Assembly (NCBI RefSeq): GCF_020360975.1
Contig: NW_025408667.1
Span: forward strand, 8,680,001-8,744,000
DNA: 64,000 nucleotides
Reading direction: 5' to 3'
From: Hirsutella rhossiliensis
Taxonomy: Eukaryota > Ascomycota > Sordariomycetes > Hypocreales > Ophiocordycipitaceae
Each line of letters begins with the position of its first letter. Positions within the stretch are counted from its first letter, which is position 1. Both the position numbers and the translations under genes were made by a program. The notes under the pieces are model-generated. The model saw nothing but the letters and a program-made list of their open reading frames with translations. It was not told the DNA's origin and did not search any database. Positions 60,346 to 64,000 of the stretch are shown here, piece by piece.

Positions 60346-60680
60346 CCCTCGCTTAGAAATATAGGGTTACTAAGAATAGCATCCTAGTCTAATACGTCTA
60401 AGGCACTAAACGATTAAACCTTACTAATAGTAATAGTTTCCTTATTTAATAAACGAACCAATTCGTCTTAAGAAGAACGCGTTATATTATCTTCTTTATT
60501 AATAGCTTATATACCCCGCTAAAATAACTTACTACCTCGGTCCTTTAGGAAACGCTTCTATTTCTTAATCCGAGCTAGGCGAGCTATCGCTTCCTTTAAC
60601 GCTTCCTTTACTTTCCGTTCGTCCGAATTAATCTTTTACTATTAATTTATAATATAATAAACTAGAAAAAGAAGGAATAT
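60345..60680 (-). pseudogene. Gypsy-B antisense accessory ORF
   Basis: On the minus strand a frame of about 95 codons reads KINSDERKVKEALKEAIARL, then ARIKK-stop-KRFLKDRGSKLF and a later DELVRLLNKETITISKV, ending with SALDVLD. Stops are all RIP-type. The charged heptad-like pattern predicts a coiled coil. From memory, similar helical segments (arginine-rich, ending in a LDELD-like box) occur in hypothetical proteins from ascomycete repeats; this was not checked. It occupies the same place and direction relative to pol as the Gypsy-C accessory ORF, though the visible parts differ. Confidence 0.55.
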
Positions 60681-61078
60681 TAGCGAAAAAGAACGATAAG
60701 GAAGGAAAGGGATAAAATAAATAGGCGGACGCTATATTATACCTATTATAAGAACGGCCTATAGAGGTATATTCGGAATACCGATTAGAACGCTCGCCGA
60801 CCTTATAAGTTAGGCCTAACCGAAAATAATAGGAGTAAGGTATAATTTTAATACCGTAGATCTCGGTCTAGGATGCTAGCTCCGATCGTTAACGCGATTT
60901 ATCGGAATTACGAGAGTGGGATTTTTAAATATAACTAGATATACTATTAGTAGTATATCCTAAAAGGATAAAGGAATAAGGAATAATATACTTACGCACG
61001 ACGCGATAAGGGTATATTTATATACGGCGGCTAAGGTAGTAGGTCTTAAGGGTAAGACTAAAAGGAGGGGAGGTATCC
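60681..61078. other. Gypsy-B 3' region up to the LTR
   Basis: No sense ORF. It may hold the N-terminal part of the antisense ORF. The purine tract AAAAGGAGGGGAGG (about 61060-61073) is the plus-strand primer just before the 3' LTR. Confidence 0.6.
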
Positions 61079-61543
61079 TATTACGACTATAGTCTAGCGA
61101 ACCGCGGAGACTAGTATATATTACGAGGACACGTAACGTAGGAAGCAAGGAACATTAAACGGACCGACGGGCTAATTAAGTTTAAAGCGACGGGTTACTT
61201 TAGCGCTCTAACGCTCTATAGCTAGGATCGTAAGATCGCTCTAGCGCCCTAGCGCTCCTAGGCGACGGGATTACCTAGTACTCTCGGCGATCTAAGGAAG
61301 CTCTCGAGATATATAAGGAAGGAATAGAACACTCCTTTAGATAGATAGCTCGATAGCTTTTAATATAGATCTTTATTACGATTCTATCTCTAATTTTAAT
61401 TACCTAGTTATAGTCTACGGTCTACGACCTCTAACTTATTACTAACGTAATATATATATTATTGCTTAGACCACGCCCTATTATATCTGCTAATATAAAC
61501 CCCTCGATAGGTTTATCCCTTAGGAATAACACCGGTTATTATA
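61079..61543 (+). repeat. Gypsy-B copy 1, 3' LTR
   Basis: 465 bp, start TATTACGACTATAG, end GGTTATTATA. It differs from the 5' LTR mainly at RIP-type sites and is directly followed by the TSD ACCTA. Confidence 0.93.
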
Positions 61544-61555
61544 ACCTATTAAGTA

Positions 61556-62334
61556 TTATTATTATTATTATTAAGATTATACTAGTAACCTATCTAAAGG
61601 TATCTAGAACTTTAACGTTAAATAGGAGGGAAAAACTAGAGTGCCTAAAAGAAAACCCTCCCCTCTTTTATAGCTAGTCCGCCCTTATACTAGGTCGCGG
61701 TTATAATATATAGGAATCTTACGCCGGCTATCTTAAGTATCGTTATAGTTAGTCGGAATCGTATTAGCCCTACTATAAAGTAACCTTAGAAAGTAACTCC
61801 TTTATATACGCGGGGTATATAGCGTTAATTAGTAGTACGAGCGTTTTTAGTTAATAGTTAATAGTTAATTATATAATTATCTCTAACCTTATCCTATAAT
61901 AATATCTTCCTAGGCTCTGCTTTGTTTTTCCGCTATAAGGCTTAGCAGGCTATTTTTTTATTAATGCCGGCCTTTAGCCGGGCCGGTAGTCGGGTTATCG
62001 TACCGGCTTCGCGCTATACTTATTAAGTTACTAGTATCGGCCCTAGGTTTTTATTTTCCCGGTCGGGGGGCCTAGACCGGGGTTAGGGGGAGGTCCTAAC
62101 GAATTCGTCGCTAGGTCTAGGTAGGTAAGGTCTAGGCCGGCCTACTTATAGCGGGGCTAGACTGCTAGTATATTTATAAGCGCTTCTAGAAGCGCTAACT
62201 AGCTAATTAATAAGTAGGTTAGCGTAGTCTACTAGTCTAACTAAAAATTAATCGTGCCCCCGGCCGGATTCGAACCGACTCTAGCGTTATAGCTAGTAGG
62301 CTTCCTAGGTATATAACTACTATACTACGAGGGT
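61556..62334 (-). mobile_element. tRNA-headed SINE, copy 2, TSD of 12 bp or more
   Basis: A 779-bp minus-strand element. Its target duplication ACCTATTAAGTA lies at 61544-61555 and 62336-62347. The head at 62255-62334 is tRNA-like and the tail at 61556-61573 is a TTA/AAT trinucleotide run. The body matches the SINE at 24198 along its full length and the piece at 3344-3538 at its 3' end. It is much less mutated than the first copy. It sits in Copia-A copy 4 exactly beside Gypsy-B copy 1. Confidence 0.85.
62255..62334 (-). tRNA. tRNA-like head of the SINE (not a working tRNA)
   Basis: On the minus strand: acceptor halves ACCCTCG and CGGGGGC pair at six of seven positions, D stem GTAT/ATAC, and T arm GTCGG-TTCGAAT-CCGGC. 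The B box GGTTCGAATCC is perfect at 62266-62276, and an A-box-like TAGTATAGT lies near 62317-62327. The anticodon arm does not fold normally. It serves, in this class of element, as an internal RNA polymerase III promoter. Confidence 0.65.
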
Positions 62335-63518
62335 AACCTATTAAGTAATTTTATTATAAAATTCACCCTTCTATATCCCTCTATCTATATAGTTAACTCC
62401 CTAGTAATAAGGTATTCCCTTTATACCTTCTTAAAGGACTAGAATCGTAAGAGTATATTATAAATATTAAGCGAAGTACTAGAGTTAAGGATAGCTGATT
62501 TTTATAGGAGATAATCGGAGGGCTCTAACGGTTAGTCTTAGCCTTATTAATCTATAAGGAAGATAAAGGCTAGATTTACTATACTAACGATTTTTCCTTA
62601 TATTTACGGCTTAAATAAGAGTAGTAGCGTTAGTTATTATTTCTTAGTAACCTAAATCTTATTTATCTTCTTTTATAACAAGGGTTCCTCCTTAAGAGAC
62701 TATTATACTATTTCTTATAGCCTCTTTAAAAGGTTAATTCCTTTAGGTCGGTTTTACTTAAAGACCTATTAGTAGCCTTCTAGCTAATAGGGCTTTTTAT
62801 ATACTTAGTAGGTAGGTCGATTCTTTTTTATACGTTGTTTTTTTAAGGAGTCCTTGTCCCTTTCTAAAAAGTCTGCTTAAAAACCCCCCCTTTTTACCCC
62901 TTATTACTAATTTTAATAAGGAGGTTTAATTTTAACTAGTTCCTTAATTTTTCTACTAACGGACTAAAAGGTCTATTAAGGGACTAGTTAGGCCGGTCTA
63001 ACTAACGGGACCGGGGCCGGGCCTAGAGTAAGAGGTAGAGCTAAGGCTAAAGCTATAGCTATAGTTAAAGATAATATTAAGGCTCTCGATAAAGGAGGAG
63101 CTAAAAGAGTAATAGCTATAGTAGCGGGGGCTATAGTAATAAGGGTTATAGGTCGAACCGTCTAGGTCGAGTACTAGCTATAAAGGAATAAGACGACTTA
63201 ATATTATACTCTAAGAGCCTTTTTATTTAGTTCTTAGCTAGCTTCTTAAAAGATAGTTAAGTAACTATTACTAATAAGCTTTATTAGTAGAGATATATCC
63301 TATAGCTACTAGCTAGAAAGAGCTTTTATTAAGAAGTATTAGTTAGCTTCCTTAAGGATTTCTTCTTACTTAGCTAGCTATAAAGAAGCTAGTAGGTTCT
63401 TAGTAAAAAAGGCTCCTAAGTATACTATATAGGTCCTCTTAATACGGTTAGTTATATAGCCCCTTAAGGGAGCTATTAAGGTCTTAAGCTTTAAAAGCTA
63501 CTACTTAAGAGTCTCTTC

Positions 63519-64000
63519 TATTATAGAGTAAGTAGAGGCGTAGGCTTAGGTGCGGTCCGTTAAAAGAAGGTTAATAATCTACGAGGGGGAAAAGGAAGAG
63601 AAGTATAGGCCTAGCCTATATAGGCGCGGAGGCCGCTTATATATAGACTTAGCCTAGACCCTAGTCTAGGCCTATATAGGGCCACGGCCCTTATATTATA
63701 CCCCTACCTAGCTTTTAAAGAGGCGCGCCTCTAAATAATACCTAATGCCGCGCCTAGGGGGACGGAACCCTCGCGCGGACCACGTACGCCTAGTCGCGGA
63801 AAAAACGTTAGCAAATAACGCATAATACCCTCCTAAGCGAGCTTCTTAGATAGACTATATTATTAGTAGGGGCCGCGCCCTAGGAGTCGGGCTTTAGCAC
63901 TTCTAGCTAAGGAGCGGAGGTATATAGAACGGCGCGTAGCTAGCTTCGGTAAGCTTATAGTATCCTACCCCCCTTATATCGGCGCACGGTAGCAGCTCCT
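63519..64000 (-). mobile_element. Gypsy-C-like element, start, runs off the window
   Basis: At 63519 Copia-A copy 4 gives way to TATTATAGAGTAAGTAGAGGCG, which matches the start of the Gypsy-C LTR (45641) for about 20-60 bases and then diverges. It is thus a related subfamily with a longer or different LTR. From about 63590 on the DNA is GC-rich with CG and some CA/TG, much less RIP-mutated than its surroundings. A perfect palindrome GAGGCGCGCCTC lies near 63720. No ORF can be assigned. Confidence 0.6.

Larger units (their letters stand above)
53700..61543 (+). mobile_element. Gypsy-B copy 1, complete chromovirus, TSD ACCTA
   Basis: A 7844-bp plus-strand element with 465-bp LTRs at 53700-54164 and 61079-61543. 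The target duplication is ACCTA at 53695-53699 and 61544-61548. The internal order is gag with zinc knuckle, protease, RT, RNase H, integrase, chromodomain, then a 3' region with an antisense frame. It sits in Copia-A copy 4. CA/TG are strongly depleted but CG is mostly kept, so proteins can be read well between stops. Confidence 0.95.
43582..63518 (-). mobile_element. Copia-A copy 4, split by nested insertions
   Basis: The 3' LTR (43582-44066) and 3' pol come first. The element then continues in pieces at 44067-45640, 52619-52844, 53541-53699 and 62336-63518, all minus strand and in the order expected from copy 1. The breaks hold Gypsy-C, a solo LTR-X with a 1.6-kb deletion, and Gypsy-B copy 1 with a SINE; a further insertion starts at 63519. 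The 5' LTR lies outside the window. The RT box is YINN (45392-45403), so both catalytic Asp are lost. It inserted in the gag of Gypsy-B copy 2. Confidence 0.88.

Noticed and set aside
60960..61148. 62-codon minus-strand ORF
   Set aside because: It crosses from the Gypsy-B 3' region over the purine tract into the LTR, where no gene is expected, and is broken in the other Gypsy-B copy.
61462..61677. 71-codon plus-strand ORF
   Set aside because: It spans three unrelated units (LTR end, target duplication, SINE tail), so it is an accident of the junction.
62255..62334. A functional tRNA gene
   Set aside because: The acceptor, D and T arms fit, but the anticodon arm does not fold, and the same sequence heads the second SINE at 24198. 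It is the SINE promoter head.

Overview
The window is a block of fungal repeat DNA with no intact gene. The organism is almost certainly a filamentous ascomycete (Pezizomycotina) with a very active repeat-induced point mutation (RIP) system. The elements are chromodomain Gypsy and Copia retrotransposons of fungal type, and CpA/TpG dinucleotides have been almost completely turned into TpA: bases 668-1363 hold not one CA or TG. The longest stop-free reading frame from an ATG is 87 codons, and almost all stops are TAA or TAG where CAA, CAG or TGG would have stood. The species cannot be named from this.

Layout. 1-526: cut-off copy of a 697-bp LTR (LTR-X). 527-3343: two unrecognised decayed ORFs and a GC-rich stretch. 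3344-3538: tail of a SINE-like element. 3539-5317: Copia gag-protease relic on the minus strand (Copia-C). 5871-11700: Gypsy-A with an internal duplication. 12224-12920: solo LTR-X. 12921-15467: unrecognised decayed ORFs. 15468-21701: Copia-A copy 1, the least mutated full element. 21702-23412: 3' end of Gypsy-B copy 3. 23413-33310: Copia-B, broken by a SINE, by Copia-A copy 2 and by a solo LTR-X. 33311-43581: a fragment of a variant Gypsy-B LTR, then Gypsy-B copy 2, whose LTR is split by a three-LTR Copia-A array (copy 3). 43582-63518: Copia-A copy 4, opened by Gypsy-C, LTR-X, Gypsy-B copy 1 and a second SINE. 63519-64000: start of a Gypsy-C-like element.

Target-site duplications (TSDs) support the nesting: ATAAG for Copia-A copy 2, ACCTA for the Copia-A array, ATTAT/ACTAT for Gypsy-C, ACCTA for Gypsy-B copy 1, GTATT and TTATT for two solo LTR-X, and 12-15 bp duplications for the two SINEs. 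Family names (LTR-X, Copia-A and so on) are mine.

The most interesting points are antisense accessory ORFs between the chromodomain and 3' LTR of Gypsy-C and Gypsy-B (the first with exact Zn2Cys6 spacing once RIP is allowed for), a tRNA-headed SINE of about 770 bp, a probable half-tRNA primer site in Copia-A, very uneven RIP between copies of one family, and several decayed ORFs I could not place. No complete host gene, ordinary tRNA, rRNA or CRISPR was seen.
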